Part shown: one piece after another, positions 28,043 to 40,000 of the stretch
Numbering within the stretch: position 1 is the stretch's first letter
Layout of the letters: each line of letters starts with the position of its first letter
From: Sphingosinicella terrae
GTDB lineage: Bacteria; Pseudomonadota; Alphaproteobacteria; Sphingomonadales; Sphingomonadaceae
Assembly: GCF_003347635.1 (NCBI RefSeq)
Contig: NZ_QDFY01000002.1
Coordinates: 62,001-126,000 of the forward strand
Length of the DNA stretch: 64,000 nucleotides
Direction: 5' to 3'
Notes under the pieces: model-generated
What the model was told of the DNA's origin: nothing
Databases searched by the model: none
The model's input: only the letters and a program-made list of their open reading frames with translations
Translations under genes and position numbers: made by a program

Positions 28043-29284
28043 TCAGCCGCCGATGCTGGCCTGCTGGGTGCCGGTGCCGGCGCCGCGGTTCAGCGCCTGC
28101 CGAACCGGAGCGTCGCGGCCGTAAATATCGGCATAGGTGACGATGTCGCCGTCATTGGTCGCGGCGGCCGTAAAATAGGCGATATAGACGGGGATCGGTG
28201 CCGCGAGCGGCACCGACTGCGTCTCTCCGGCCGCGATCGCGCGATCGATCGCCGCCCTGTCCCATTCACCCGCCGGGGCGAGGAGGTGGGCGGCGAAGTC
28301 GCGGACATTCTGGGTCCGGATGCAGCCGTGGCTGAACGCTCGAACCGGCCGCCCGAACAGGTTCTGCGCCGGCGTATCGTGCAGGTAGATGGCGTGATCG
28401 TTCGGCATCTCGATCTTGAGCCGGCCGAGCGCATTGCGCGGCCCCGGCGGCTGCCGGACGATCATCGTGCCGCCCTCGGTTCGGCGAACCTGATAGCCGG
28501 AAAAGCGCCCACCCATCTCGCGGATGATGCTCTGCGGCACGGTCCACCACGGGTTCATCGTCACCGCGGTCACCGAGGCGGTGAGCTGCGGAGTCGGCGT
28601 CCTCCGGGCGCCCACGACGGCGCGGTGGCGGGCGATCACACGACCGTCCTGGACGATGGCGGCCGTGAAGGCGGGCACGTTGACGATGACGTGGCGCGGG
28701 CCGAGATCGCGAGGCATCCACCGCCACCGCTCCATATTGGCGCGGATGAGCTGGCGCCGCGCTTCTTCGCTCTCCGGCGTCTGCGCCAGCGCCCGCTTGA
28801 GACCGACATATTGGGGATGCGTGGGAAGCAGGCCGTCCAGGATCGGTGCGACGCCGCCGCCGGCCGCCTGGGCCAGCAAGAGCTGCTGTCGGTTTCCGTC
28901 GAGGGCATTGTCGGGCATGTGCCAGTCGACACGGCCGTCGCCGCGGACGAAGCCGCCGCTGAGATCCGTGACGAGCCGCCTGAAGATCTCGTTCGCGGCC
29001 ATCGTCAGCCGCGCCGGATCGCCGGCGTCGAGCGCCTGGCGAAGCCGCTCCGGCGAATAAGCTGAGGGATCCAGTCCCTCCTGCCCGATCGCCTCGACAT
29101 AGCGAAGCAGTTCCTCGGCTGCGCCGCGGCGCCATTCCGCGACCGGGACAGGCATCGGTGCGGGGACCGGGGCCTGATATTCGAGGCGCGGCTCTGCCTG
29201 GGCAAGGGCTGTCTGGGCCGCCCCCGGCATGGCCGGTGAAGCGAGCAACAGGGCGAGCACGGAAAGCCGGATCGATCGGGTCAT
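28043..29284 (-). CDS. L,D-transpeptidase, YcbB-like
   Basis: 413 residues. Signal peptide MTRSIRLSVLALLLASPAMPGAAQ. The scaffold domain spans about residues 50-190, with RQLIRANMERWRWMPRDLG leading into the YkuD domain. Catalytic features are MNPWWTVPQSII, YLHDTPAQNLF and FSHGCIRTQN with nucleophile Cys321. It forms 3-3 crosslinks in peptidoglycan or attaches proteins to it. Compared with the 514-residue paralogue at 11011-12555 it is shorter and lacks a recognisable peptidoglycan-binding motif. A TATAAAAAA-like AT stretch lies just upstream of its start (29287-29298). Confidence 0.92.
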   Translation of the reverse strand: MTRSIRLSVLALLLASPAMPGAAQTALAQAEPRLEYQAPVPAPMPVPVAEWRRGAAEELLRYVEAIGQEGLDPSAYSPERLRQALDAGDPARLTMAANEIFRRLVTDLSGGFVRGDGRVDWHMPDNALDGNRQQLLLAQAAGGGVAPILDGLLPTHPQYVGLKRALAQTPESEEARRQLIRANMERWRWMPRDLGPRHVIVNVPAFTAAIVQDGRVIARHRAVVGARRTPTPQLTASVTAVTMNPWWTVPQSIIREMGGRFSGYQVRRTEGGTMIVRQPPGPRNALGRLKIEMPNDHAIYLHDTPAQNLFGRPVRAFSHGCIRTQNVRDFAAHLLAPAGEWDRAAIDRAIAAGETQSVPLAAPIPVYIAYFTAAATNDGDIVTYADIYGRDAPVRQALNRGAGTGTQQASIGG

Positions 29285-29459
29285 GCCCCGCTCATATAAA
29301 AAAGGGGCGGTTCGCGCCAGCGCTTTCCACGCCGGGGCAGATACCTGCCTCCCGGTTTACGGCATTGAAACTCCGAACTTTTCGCTCAACATAAACCTCG
29401 GATGAACAGGCCCCGTCGCCGGCCGTGCCGGTGCGGAGGAAGGCTCTCGTCGGGAGAGG

Positions 29460-29867
29460 TCAGGCGGTAGCCGGATTGCGGTGAACCCAGCCGAAATAGG
29501 CGCCGACCAAAGCGAGAAGCGCATGCAGCCAGATATCGTTTCCGTAGAGCGGGACCAGACCGAACATCGTGGAGAGGCCGGGGATGAAGCCGGCGACCGT
29601 CAGCACGGCGTAGATGATCGCCACTGCGCGGCCATAGTTGATCGAGCCGCCGAGCGACCTGGAAGCGACCAGGCCCCAGAGGCCGAACAGGATATGCACG
29701 GCATTGTGGAGCTCGTTGACAGGGAAGAGGCCGAGCAGCTGACCGCCATTGCCCATGACCGGCTCGTGCCCGTCGTGAAGCGGCTGCACGACGCCGGGGA
29801 CGAAACCGAGGATGCCGACGGCGAGGAAGACGATACCGAAGGCCAGCGCGAATGTGCGAGTGCTCAT
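29460..29867 (-). CDS. DUF4383 family membrane protein
   Basis: 135 residues starting at MSTRTFALAFG, with GGGAGAG ahead of the ATG. There are four hydrophobic segments: FALAFGIVFLAVGILGFV, NELHNAVHILFGLWGLVAS, AVAIIYAVLTVAGFIPGL and WLHALLALVGAYFGWV. The central PVNELHNAVHILFG motif with two histidines and the final HALLAL are characteristic of DUF4383. The function is unknown. It stands 116 bases downstream of the symporter gene on the same strand. A very long upstream frame extension is antisense noise. Confidence 0.88.
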   Translation of the reverse strand: MSTRTFALAFGIVFLAVGILGFVPGVVQPLHDGHEPVMGNGGQLLGLFPVNELHNAVHILFGLWGLVASRSLGGSINYGRAVAIIYAVLTVAGFIPGLSTMFGLVPLYGNDIWLHALLALVGAYFGWVHRNPATA

Positions 29868-29983
29868 GTCTGCTCTCCCTGATGTGACTGTTCTTACGCA
29901 GCACGATTCCGGCGCCCCCGAGGGTACGCTTTCGCCAGATGCATCGAAAGGCGTTTCGTTCCCGCAGCGGGGCCTGGCTGCGG

Positions 29984-31255
29984 TCAGGCGGGGTCGAGCA
30001 ACCGGTCTTCCTCGGTCGCGGATCCGTCCGTGAAGCCGCTCCGCCGTGCCACCGTCGCCGTGGCGGCGACATCCATGCTGACATTGCCGACGGTGCGGAC
30101 GAGATCCGGCAGGGTTTCGACCGCGATGAGCAGAGCGAGCGGCTCGATCGGAACGCCCATCGCCATGCAGATCGGGGCTATCGAGGTGACGAAGCTTGCC
30201 TGCCCTGGAATGCCGGCCGCGCCCATCGTCGTCGTCGCCGCCGCGGCCACGCCGATGGCGAGCTGCGCCGGGGTCAGCTCCATCCCGAACCAGTAAGCGA
30301 TGTAGATGGCCACGGCGAGGTTCATCGCCGGCCCGGTCATCCTGAACACCGCGACCGCCATGGGCAGCAGCAGCCCGGAAGCGGCGACGGGCACGTCCAG
30401 CTTGTGAGCGGCGCGCAGCATCGCGGGCAGGCTGGCCAGCGACGACTGGGTGCTGAACGCGACCGCCTGGCTCGGCGCGATCGCGCGAGTGAAGCGCAAT
30501 GGGGAGATGCGGGCGCCGACGGCCGCCACCGGCCAGGCCGCGAACCACAAAACGGCGCCGACTGCCGAAACGATCAGGACATAATGGAGGAGGGCCCCGA
30601 ACGCCTCGCCGCCGGCGCGGGCGCCGACCACGTAAGCGAGCGCGAAGACGCCGATCGGGCCTATCCACAGGACCCAGCCGATCAGCACCAGCATGGTGTC
30701 GGCGATGGCACGGAAGAAGCCGACCAGCCGTTCGCGCGGCTCTTCGGGTAGCCGCGTCATCGCGAAGGCGAAGGCGAGAGTGAAGACGATCAACGGCAAG
30801 ATCGCATCCTGGGCGGCGGCCGTGACGGGATTGGCGGGCACGATCGACTGCAGGAAATCCGCGAATCCGGGCACCTGGGCGACCGGCTGGCTCGTATCCA
30901 GTGCTGCGCGTAGCCGCGCGACCGACTCTGCCGGAAGCGGAAAGAGCTCGAGGAGCAAGGGCGTGAGCAGCGCCGCCACCAGCGCCGAAACCCAGAGCAG
31001 GAAGACGAAAAAGAGGAGCCCTCGGCCCGCCAATCGCCCGGCGCGAGCCGCCTCGGCCGATGCGGCCACGCCGGTGACGATCAGCGAGACGACGAGCGGG
31101 ACGATCGTCATCTGCAGCGCGTTGAGCCATATGGCGCCGATCGGCTGGGCTATCCCGGTGCTTCGGCTCACCCATTCGGGGCCAAGGCCGATGGAGGCGA
31201 TGCCGAGCCCGAGGCCGGCGACAAGGGCGAGGAGGATGCGGGTCGGCTGCGACAT
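29984..31255 (-). CDS. Dicarboxylate/amino acid:cation symporter (DAACS family)
   Basis: 423 residues from MSQPTRILL. The family fold is clear: eight helices, the P-loop-like hairpin [19 protein letters not shown], the unwound TM7 motif [20 protein letters not shown] (equivalent to NMDGT) and hairpin 2 with [15 protein letters not shown]. Substrates are C4-dicarboxylates or acidic amino acids driven by H+ or Na+. The NMDGT position reads RMTGP, a deviation that could change ion coupling. The gene is divergent from glmM with 139 bases between. A start further upstream is not supported. Confidence 0.92.
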   Translation of the reverse strand: MSQPTRILLALVAGLGLGIASIGLGPEWVSRSTGIAQPIGAIWLNALQMTIVPLVVSLIVTGVAASAEAARAGRLAGRGLLFFVFLLWVSALVAALLTPLLLELFPLPAESVARLRAALDTSQPVAQVPGFADFLQSIVPANPVTAAAQDAILPLIVFTLAFAFAMTRLPEEPRERLVGFFRAIADTMLVLIGWVLWIGPIGVFALAYVVGARAGGEAFGALLHYVLIVSAVGAVLWFAAWPVAAVGARISPLRFTRAIAPSQAVAFSTQSSLASLPAMLRAAHKLDVPVAASGLLLPMAVAVFRMTGPAMNLAVAIYIAYWFGMELTPAQLAIGVAAAATTTMGAAGIPGQASFVTSIAPICMAMGVPIEPLALLIAVETLPDLVRTVGNVSMDVAATATVARRSGFTDGSATEEDRLLDPA

Positions 31256-31394
31256 GGGGGACTGTGTATCGGTGCCCGACGGCGGGCGGAAGCATTGTTG
31301 CGACCCATCGCCATTCTTGGCCGGGCCTCGCGCTTTGCCGGGCGCCGCGCTATCAGGCGGCCAAAGGCCAATCTGCCGTAGGGGCTTAGCTCGC

Positions 31395-32729
31395 ATGACA
31401 CGCAAATTCTTCGGCACCGATGGGATTCGGGGCCGCACCAACCAGATGCCGATGACCGCCGAGATGGCGCTCAAGATCGGCCAGGCCGCCGGAGCCCACT
31501 TTCAGCGGGGGGACCACCGCCACCGCGTCGTCATCGGCAAGGATACCCGATTGTCCGGCTACATGATGGAGACGGCGATGATTGCCGGCTTCACCAGCGT
31601 CGGCATGGACGTGGTCATGGTCGGGCCGGTGCCGACGCCGGCGGTCGCTTTGCTGACCCATTCGATGCGCGCGGACCTGGGCGTGATGATCTCGGCCAGC
31701 CACAACAAATATGTCGACAATGGCATCAAGCTGTTCGGCCCGGACGGATTCAAGCTTTCCGACGAGGACGAGGCGGCGATCGAGGCGCTGCTCGATCAGC
31801 CGCCGCGCCTCGTCCCGGCGGAGGAGATCGGCCGCTCGAAGAAGATCGAGGACGCGCGGGGCCGCTATATCCACGCCGCCAAACAGACCTTTCCCGCCGA
31901 TCTGCGGCTCGACGGTCTCAAGGTCGTGATCGACTGCGCCAATGGCGCCGCCTATCAGGTCGCGCCGTCCGCCCTCTGGGAACTCGGTGCCGAGGTCACG
32001 GCGATCGGCGTCGCGCCCAACGGCACCAACATCAACGAGGGCTGCGGATCGACCGATACCGAGGCCCTGCGCCGCAAGGTGCTCGAGGTGGGCGCGGATA
32101 TCGGGCTGGCGCTCGACGGTGATGCCGATCGCCTGCTGGTGGTCGACGAGACCGGCAGCCTGGTCGACGGCGACCAGCTGATGGCGCTGATCGCCATTTC
32201 CTGGCATCGGCGGAATCGGCTGCGCGGCGGCGGCCTGGTCGCGACGGTGATGTCCAATCTCGGCCTCGAGCGCTTCCTGCATGGCCAGGGACTGCAGCTG
32301 GAGCGCACCCAGGTCGGGGATCGCTACGTGCTCGAGGCGATGCGCACGAAGGGCTATAATGTCGGCGGCGAGCAATCGGGCCATATCATCCTCAGCGACT
32401 ATGCCCGGACCGGGGACGGCCTCGTCGCGGCGCTGCAGGTGCTGGCCTGCCTGATCGAGACGGAGCGGCGGGCGAGCGAGACCCTGACCCTTTTCGAGCC
32501 GCTGCCGCAGCTGCTCAAGAATGTCCGCTTCGAGGGAACCGCCCCGCTCGCCCAGCCGGACGTGCAGGCCGCCATTGCAGAGGGCGAGGCCAGGCTTGCC
32601 GGCCGGGGGCGTCTCGTCATTCGCAAATCGGGGACGGAGCCGCTGATCCGGGTGATGGCCGAGGGAGAGGATGAAGGGCTCGTCGCCGATGTGGTCGAGA
32701 CGATCTGCGAAGCGGTGAGGGCGGTCTGA
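31395..32729 (+). CDS. glmM: Phosphoglucosamine mutase
   Basis: 444 residues. It converts glucosamine-6-phosphate to glucosamine-1-phosphate for UDP-GlcNAc, peptidoglycan and lipid A synthesis. The phospho-serine loop is [15 protein letters not shown] with Ser102, the standard position. The metal loop is [13 protein letters not shown], the sugar loop GGEQSGHII, and the phosphate loop [12 protein letters not shown]. Length and start ([13 protein letters not shown]) match the family exactly. Its TGA overlaps the ATG of the DUF1272 gene, starting a three-gene operon with thiD. Confidence 0.98.
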   Translation: MTRKFFGTDGIRGRTNQMPMTAEMALKIGQAAGAHFQRGDHRHRVVIGKDTRLSGYMMETAMIAGFTSVGMDVVMVGPVPTPAVALLTHSMRADLGVMISASHNKYVDNGIKLFGPDGFKLSDEDEAAIEALLDQPPRLVPAEEIGRSKKIEDARGRYIHAAKQTFPADLRLDGLKVVIDCANGAAYQVAPSALWELGAEVTAIGVAPNGTNINEGCGSTDTEALRRKVLEVGADIGLALDGDADRLLVVDETGSLVDGDQLMALIAISWHRRNRLRGGGLVATVMSNLGLERFLHGQGLQLERTQVGDRYVLEAMRTKGYNVGGEQSGHIILSDYARTGDGLVAALQVLACLIETERRASETLTLFEPLPQLLKNVRFEGTAPLAQPDVQAAIAEGEARLAGRGRLVIRKSGTEPLIRVMAEGEDEGLVADVVETICEAVRAV

Positions 32730-32959
32730 TGGCGCTGGAGCTCAGGCCCGATTGCGAGCGCTGCGGCCGCGATCTGCCACCGGAAAACGCGGACGCCCGC
32801 ATCTGCACCTTCGAATGCACCTTCTGCGCCGACTGCGTCGACGGCCCACTCGGCGGCCTGTGTCCCAATTGCGGCGGCAATCTCGAGCGCCGCCCGATCC
32901 GGCCCGCGCGCCTGCTCGACAAGCATCCGCCCTCGACGGTCCGCATGGGGCCGCGTTGA
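32729..32959 (+). CDS. DUF1272 family cysteine-rich protein
   Basis: 76 residues. Four cysteine pairs ([27 protein letters not shown]) make a zinc-binding fold typical of DUF1272. The start overlaps the glmM stop (TGATG) and its own stop overlaps the TTG start of thiD. It is a small cytoplasmic protein without known function. Its position fixed between glmM and thiD by overlaps means it is translated whenever glmM is. Confidence 0.92.
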   Translation: MALELRPDCERCGRDLPPENADARICTFECTFCADCVDGPLGGLCPNCGGNLERRPIRPARLLDKHPPSTVRMGPR

Positions 32960-33774
32960 CTCCCCCGCGCATCCTGATCGTCGCGGGCTCCGATTCGGGC
33001 GGCGGCGCGGGTATCCAGGCCGACATCAAGACGGTGACGATGCTCGGCGGCTTTGCCATGACCGCCGTCACCGCGATCACCGCGCAGAACAGCCTGGGCG
33101 TTCAGGCCGTTCATCGCATCCCGACGCAGCTGGTGCTCGCGCAAATCGATTCGGTTTGCGAGGATCTTGGCGTCGACGCCGTCAAGATCGGGATGATCGG
33201 GTCGGCCGAGACGGCAGCCGCGCTCGCTGATCGGCTGGCGCGGCTGGACGGGGTCCCGATCGTCTTCGATCCGGTGATGGTGGCGAGCAGTGGCGCGGAG
33301 CTTGCCGATGCGGCGACGGTCGCAGCGTTCGAGCGGCTGGCCGGCATCGCCACGGTCACCACTCCCAACCTGCCGGAGCTCGAGACGCTGTCGAGCCGAC
33401 AGATCGCCTCGGCGAAGTCGATGGAGGCGGTCGCACTCGACTATGCCGGCACGATCGGCGCCGCGATCCTCGCCAAGGGCGGTCATCTCACGGAAGCGCC
33501 GCTCACCGATTTGCTCGCCGATCCGCGGGGCAGCGTGCGGCGCTGGACATCCGAGCGCATCGACACGCGGGATTCGCACGGCACCGGCTGCACCCTGTCC
33601 AGCGCAATCGCGACGGGGCTCGGCCGCGGCCTCTCCCTGGTCGACGCCGTCTCGCTGGCGCGCGATTATGTCCGCGCCTGCATGCTCGCAGCACCCGGCT
33701 TCGGGCATGGTCATGGGCCGATGGGGCACGCCCTTGGACGAGTGCCCGTCGAGGATATCCACAGGAAAGAATAG
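32956..33774 (+). CDS. thiD: Hydroxymethylpyrimidine/phosphomethylpyrimidine kinase
   Basis: 272 residues from a TTG codon at 32956, the only start that fits the conserved N-terminus [25 protein letters not shown] overlaps the DUF1272 stop, supporting coupling. It phosphorylates HMP and HMP-P in thiamine synthesis. Ribokinase-fold motifs are present: [31 protein letters not shown] and the anion-hole/catalytic sequence [14 protein letters not shown] (catalytic Asp/Cys region). The length is normal. Substrate choice over pyridoxal kinase is supported by QNSLGV. Confidence 0.95.
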   Translation: MTPPRILIVAGSDSGGGAGIQADIKTVTMLGGFAMTAVTAITAQNSLGVQAVHRIPTQLVLAQIDSVCEDLGVDAVKIGMIGSAETAAALADRLARLDGVPIVFDPVMVASSGAELADAATVAAFERLAGIATVTTPNLPELETLSSRQIASAKSMEAVALDYAGTIGAAILAKGGHLTEAPLTDLLADPRGSVRRWTSERIDTRDSHGTGCTLSSAIATGLGRGLSLVDAVSLARDYVRACMLAAPGFGHGHGPMGHALGRVPVEDIHRKE

Positions 33775-33827
33775 GATAAGCCCGCTTTCACTGGATCGCG
33801 GCAGCGCGGCTCAATAGGCTGCCGGCT

Positions 33828-34464
33828 ATGGCGAGACCCTGCTTCAAGCTCGAGAAGGGACATCCGGACCCGGTCGCCGGGGTCGATGAGGCGGGATGCG
33901 CGCCGCTGGCCGGGCCGGTCGTGGCCGCGGCGGTGATCCTCGACCGCCACCGCTTTCCGCGCGGGATCGACGATTCCAAGGCCATTCCCGCAAAGACCCG
34001 CGAGGCGATCTATGCGCGGCTGCGGACGGTCGCCGTCGTAGGCGTGGGCATGGCCACGGTCGAGGAGATCGACCGTCTCAACATCTTCTGGGCCCGCATG
34101 CTGGCGATGGAGCGGGCAGTGGACGCGCTCGGCGTCGAGCCGGCGATGGTCCTGGTCGACGGCAATCGCTGTCCGAGATGGACGCGGCCGTCGGTCGCCA
34201 TCGTCGACGGCGACGCCAAATGTCGATCCATCGCCGCCGCCTCGATCGTCGCCAAGGTCACACGCGACCGGCTGATGGCGGAATATGCGCGCGATTATCC
34301 CGGCTATGGCTGGGAGACGAACAAGGGCTACGGCACCCCGGAACATCAGCGCGCGCTCGAGGCGCTCGGCCCCACCCCGATTCACCGACGAAGCTTCGCA
34401 CCGGTCCGACAGCTGACGCTTGAGCTCCAGCCGCAACTGCCGGCGGCAAACATCCGCGCGCATT

Positions 34465-34466
<2 letters not shown>
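33828..34466 (+). CDS. rnhB: Ribonuclease HII
   Basis: 212 residues. It removes ribonucleotides misincorporated in DNA and RNA primers. The active-site motif GVDEAGCAPLAGPVV supplies Asp20 and Glu21. Further acidic residues are in VDGNRC and VDGDAKCRSIAAASIVAK, followed by GYGWETNKGYGTPEH. In most RNase HII proteins the first motif reads DEAGRGPLAGPV; here Arg-Gly is Cys-Ala, which alters part of the GRG ribonucleotide-recognition motif. A GANTC site overlaps its stop codon as the first of a cluster leading to ccrM. Confidence 0.93.
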
Positions 34467-35815
<1,349 letters not shown>

Positions 35816-35838
<23 letters not shown>

Positions 35839-36188
35839 GGGCTTGATTTATCGCGTCGGATGATCCCATCCGACTGGAAATCGCTCTAACGGAGGGCGCG
35901 GCCTGAGTGGAACGGAGGGAGCCGGAGGGCTCAGCTTCGGCCATCATGGCGAAACGCATCCCATCCGGCCGCAAGCGCAGCGGGTGGACGATTCTGCGGC
36001 GGCGCGATCGGGCTCTGCAACGGTCCATGGGCCACGCGCACGAGCGATAGTCAGCTGGGATCATTGCGGAAGTGACGCGAGGGGCGAATGGCGGTCTGGA
36101 GGCGGGAGCATCGGTTCCCGTCCGTAGCGGCCGATGCCCGGTCTCCAGCGCTTCTCATCACCGGCGCGAGCGGCTAGGCCTGACCGGC
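35816..36188. other. Intergenic region with REP-like hairpins, no gene seen
   Basis: 373 bases between ccrM and the response regulator. Besides the nested repeat at its left edge it holds a second hairpin, GTCGGATG-atcc-CATCCGAC (35855-35874), a perfect 8-bp stem with a 4-base loop. The heptamer CCATCCG recurs at 35826, 35866 and 35961-35967. A 89-codon minus frame across the region lacks an RBS and any family resemblance and was not called. No promoter could be placed with confidence. Confidence 0.5.
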
Positions 36189-36899
36189 ATGAGCGCGCTC
36201 ATCCTGCTGGTCGAGGACGACCCCGCCCTCCTGACGTTGCTCCAGGCGTCCGTCTCCTATGGCGGATTCACGTCGGAAAGCGTCGCGAGCGGCAGAGCTG
36301 CCCTCGACATTTTCCGGTCTCGATCGTTCGACGCCGTTCTCGTCGACCTGGGCTTGCCCGACCTCGACGGGGGCGAAGTGCTGCGCAAGCTGAGGGAGAT
36401 GTCGGACGTCCCGATCCTCGTCGTTTCCGGCCGCGACAGCGAACGCGACAAGATCGACGCGCTAGATCGCGGCGCGGACGATTATATCCCCAAGCCCTTC
36501 CTTCCCGGCGAGCTGCTCGCCCGGATCCGAGCGGCGCTTCGGCGCCATCAGTCTCAAGGTGCGAGCAAAGAGGGCTCGTCTCCCGATGCGCGCGACCCGA
36601 TCTGGGTCGGCGCGCTGAAGCTGGACCCTTTCCATCGCACCGCCGAATTGCGTGGCCGCACGACAGTATTGAGCGACGCGGAGTTCAAGATCCTGTGCGC
36701 ATTGGCCACGAGCGGGGAGGACGTCGTCAGCAAGTCGGCGCTGCTGAAGACGCTCTACGATTCCGACGCGGCCGGGGAGACGCGGATCGTCGAGGTCTAC
36801 ATCTCCAATATCCGTCGAAAGCTCCGCAGCATCGAAGAGGAAGAGGTGATCTTCAACGTCCGCGGACGTGGCTGGAAGATCGTCATTCCCGCTACCTGA
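36189..36899 (+). CDS. OmpR/KdpE-type response regulator
   Basis: 236 residues from MSALILLVEDDP. Receiver domain with the acidic pair near residues 9-11, phospho-acceptor Asp53 in AVLVDLGLPDLDGG, the switch residue in ILVVSGRDS and Lys in DYIPKPF. The winged-helix domain (about residues 135-235) has ELRGRTTVLSDAEFKILCAL, the recognition helix RIVEVYISNIRRKL and the wing NVRGRGWKIVI. No partner kinase gene is adjacent, so it is an orphan here. It converges with the giant RTX gene. Confidence 0.93.
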   Translation: MSALILLVEDDPALLTLLQASVSYGGFTSESVASGRAALDIFRSRSFDAVLVDLGLPDLDGGEVLRKLREMSDVPILVVSGRDSERDKIDALDRGADDYIPKPFLPGELLARIRAALRRHQSQGASKEGSSPDARDPIWVGALKLDPFHRTAELRGRTTVLSDAEFKILCALATSGEDVVSKSALLKTLYDSDAAGETRIVEVYISNIRRKLRSIEEEEVIFNVRGRGWKIVIPAT

Positions 36900-37014
36900 G
36901 CTCCAATTCACTGTCCGCGCCGCGACATGCGGTCGACAATTCAATTGGCGTTCGACGCGGTTCATCAGCACTATCCGGGACGTCCAGCCGGCTTGCTCCT
37001 GTCGCTGCAACGTC

Positions 37015-40000
37015 CTATCCGACGAAGAAGTCGTATTGGACGATCAACGTCCCCGGGCTCACCGCAGCGAACATGACCGCCGCGGCGGCACCGGTGCCGT
37101 CGGGATCGTAATAGATGTTGCCAGTCGCTTGATCGTAGAGGATGCGGTCGTCGGCCTCGAGCGCCGCCGTGCCGAGCTGGAAGGCCCCGCCGAGCGCCCC
37201 CCGGCCGGCCTCGGTGAACACATCCTCGTCGAGCACGAACCGGTCCTCGCCGCTTACGAAATCGTAGATCCGGCCGGTGTTCGAGGCGGCGGGCCGTGCG
37301 TTGAACACGAAGTCGTCCGAGCCGTCTCCGCCGATGAGCGTGTCGAGACCTGAGCCGCCGATCAACATGTCGTCGCCGCCGCCCCCTATCAGCAGGTCGT
37401 CGCCGCCATAGCCGGCCAGGTAATTGTCGCCGGCGTTGCCGACGATCTTGTTGTCGGACGCATTGCCGCGACCCGACAGGTCGCCGCCGCCGAGCAGGGT
37501 CAAGTTCTCGACGAAATCCGGCAACCTGTAGCTGATTGTCGTGAGCACGAGGTCCTTGCCACCGCCCGCACCTTCCACGACCACGTCGCCGTCATTGTCG
37601 ACCCGGTAGGTGTCATTGCCGGCACCGCCCTCCATCGTGTCGGCACCCTTACCGCCATCGAGGAAATCCAAGTCGTTGCCGCCGGAGAGCGTGTCGTCGC
37701 CGACGCCGCCATCGAGCTGGTCCCGCCCAGCGCCGCCCGTGAGGACGTCGCTGCCGCCTTCGCCGAACAGCCGGTCGTTGCCGGTTCCTCCATCGAGCGA
37801 ATCGGCACCGCTGCGCCCGAACAGCGTGTCCTTGCCGGCGCCACCGAACAATGTGTCGCTCCCATTCGTACCAATCAGCGCATCGCCGCCATCCACAGCG
37901 TGAATCGTCACGGTGACGGTGGCGGTGCTCCCATTCAGCAAGGTGTAGCTGAAGCTGTCGGTCGCCGAGCTGGGAGCGCCGGTGCCCGTGCCAGCCGGGA
38001 GGAGATAGTCGAACCGGCCATCAGGATTGTATGAGAAATTACCATCCGCGTTGACGCGCAGCCTCGCGCCCGACGGCAGCGTGAATGTCGAGCCGACGTT
38101 GCCGGCCTGGCCGTTGACCGTCGCCACGATAAGGGCCGGGCCGTCCGGATCGGAGTCGAAGCCTGATCCGTTGTCCGCGAACAGCGTGCCCCGGCTGACC
38201 CCGTTCTCCGTGACCGTGACCGCGTCCGGCTGCGCCACGGCGGGATCGTCGACCGGAATGATGTCGAGCGTGACCGTGCGACTGTCCTGCTGGGCGCCGC
38301 CGCTCCCGGCGTTGCCATTATCCTGGATGTCGACCGTGAGCGTCACGTCGGCCTCGGCATCCAGGTCGGTGGTGAAGTTCACGTTCGACCCGGCGATGAA
38401 CGCGTTGATGTCCGCTACCGTCCCGTCCAGGGTCAGTACGCTCGCCGTACCGCCGACCGTGACGCCGCTGCCGCTCGTCGCCGTGAGGGTCCCCGAGGGC
38501 ACCGACAGAGTCACGGAGACGGTGCTTCCGCCGACATCGACGTCGTCGAAGCTGATGCCGGTCAGCGCCCCGGCCACGTCCTCGATCACCGAGATGCTCA
38601 CCGGAGCCGTGATCATCGGAACGTCGTTGACCGCGGTGACGTCGAGCGTGACGGTGGTGCTGTCGGTCAGCGCGCCTCCGCTCCCCGTATTGCCTCCGTC
38701 GTCGATGGTGACACTTAGCGTCACGTCGGTCGTCGAGTCTTGGGCCGTGGTGAAGGTCACGGCCGAGGCGGCGATGAATGCATTGATGTCGGCCACGGTA
38801 CCGGTCAGGGTAAGCGCGCTGGCCGTGCCGCCGACCGTAACGCCGCCGCCGCTGGTCGCCGCAAGCGTTCCCGACGGCACCGACAGCGTCGCCGTGATGG
38901 CGGTGACGCCGGCGTCGACGTCGACGAAGCTTATGCCGGTCAGCGCGCCTGCCACGTCTTCGCTTACCGTTATACTCGCGGGCGCCGTCACCGACGGCGC
39001 ATCGTTGGCGGCGGTGATGGTGAGGCTCGCCGTGTCGCTGGCCGCCGAGAAGGCGGTTGCGCCGCCATTCGTCCCGACGTTCACGACATCGCCTTCGGTG
39101 CCCGAGCTTCGGTCCCAGGCGCGGAAGGTGATGGCGTTCGTCACGGTTCCGTTGAAGTCCGGGTTCGGCCGGAAATAGAGCCGCGTGTCGGCGTCGGCTG
39201 CGAGCAGCAGCGCGGTCGCATCGGCCACGGCCGGCACGGCGGACCAGATGAGCCCGTCGTCGAGCGAGTAGAACCAATCGCCCCCAGTCGAATCGACTCC
39301 GGTCAGCGCGATCCCGGTGACGGGATCGTCGTCGGCGACATTGTCGAGGCCGCCGGCGACGGAATCGAGATCGACCAGTGCGCTCACCAGCGTGCCCACC
39401 ACCCCCGATGGCGCCGCCGCGTCCTCGGCGAGGGCGTCGAGGACGACGGCGGCGTCGCTCAGCGTCGGCGCGTCGTTCACGGCACCGATGTCGATCAGGA
39501 CGTTGGCGCTGTCGGTGCCGGCGAGTCCGTCATTGACGGTGATCGTGACGGTGCGCTGCAGCGTCGATGGATCGGTCTGATTGCTGTTGGTGTAGGTCAG
39601 TGCTCGGATCAGCGTCGTTGCCGCGGCCGGCGTCGCGTCCGTGGTGTCGAACGCAATGACCAGTGGTGTGCCGGCGGTGCCGTCGGACGTGATCGTTCCG
39701 AGCGCAACGCCCGCCACCGAGACGATGCTGCCGACGGTGATTCCCGCGGAGACGCTCACCGTCCCGGCGGTGCTGAGCGCGAGCACATCCTCGGCGGCAG
39801 CGTTGCCGGTGACGGCGACGGTCAGGCTGCCGCCGTTGAAGTTCGGCTGGTCGTCGGTCACGATCGCCGCCAGCTGCGGTGCGCTGGAATCGTCGAGCAG
39901 AATGGCGGTCCCGCCCTCGGTGAAGGCGGCGACGTCGCCGTCGAGATTGGTGAGGTCCGGCGGCGGGTTGGAGAGGAAGCCGAAGTCCAGCGTGTCGTTT

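Noticed and set aside
29460-31295. 611-codon extension of the DUF4383 gene
   Set aside because: The extension overlaps the symporter gene in another frame; only the last 135 codons have a DUF4383 pattern and RBS.
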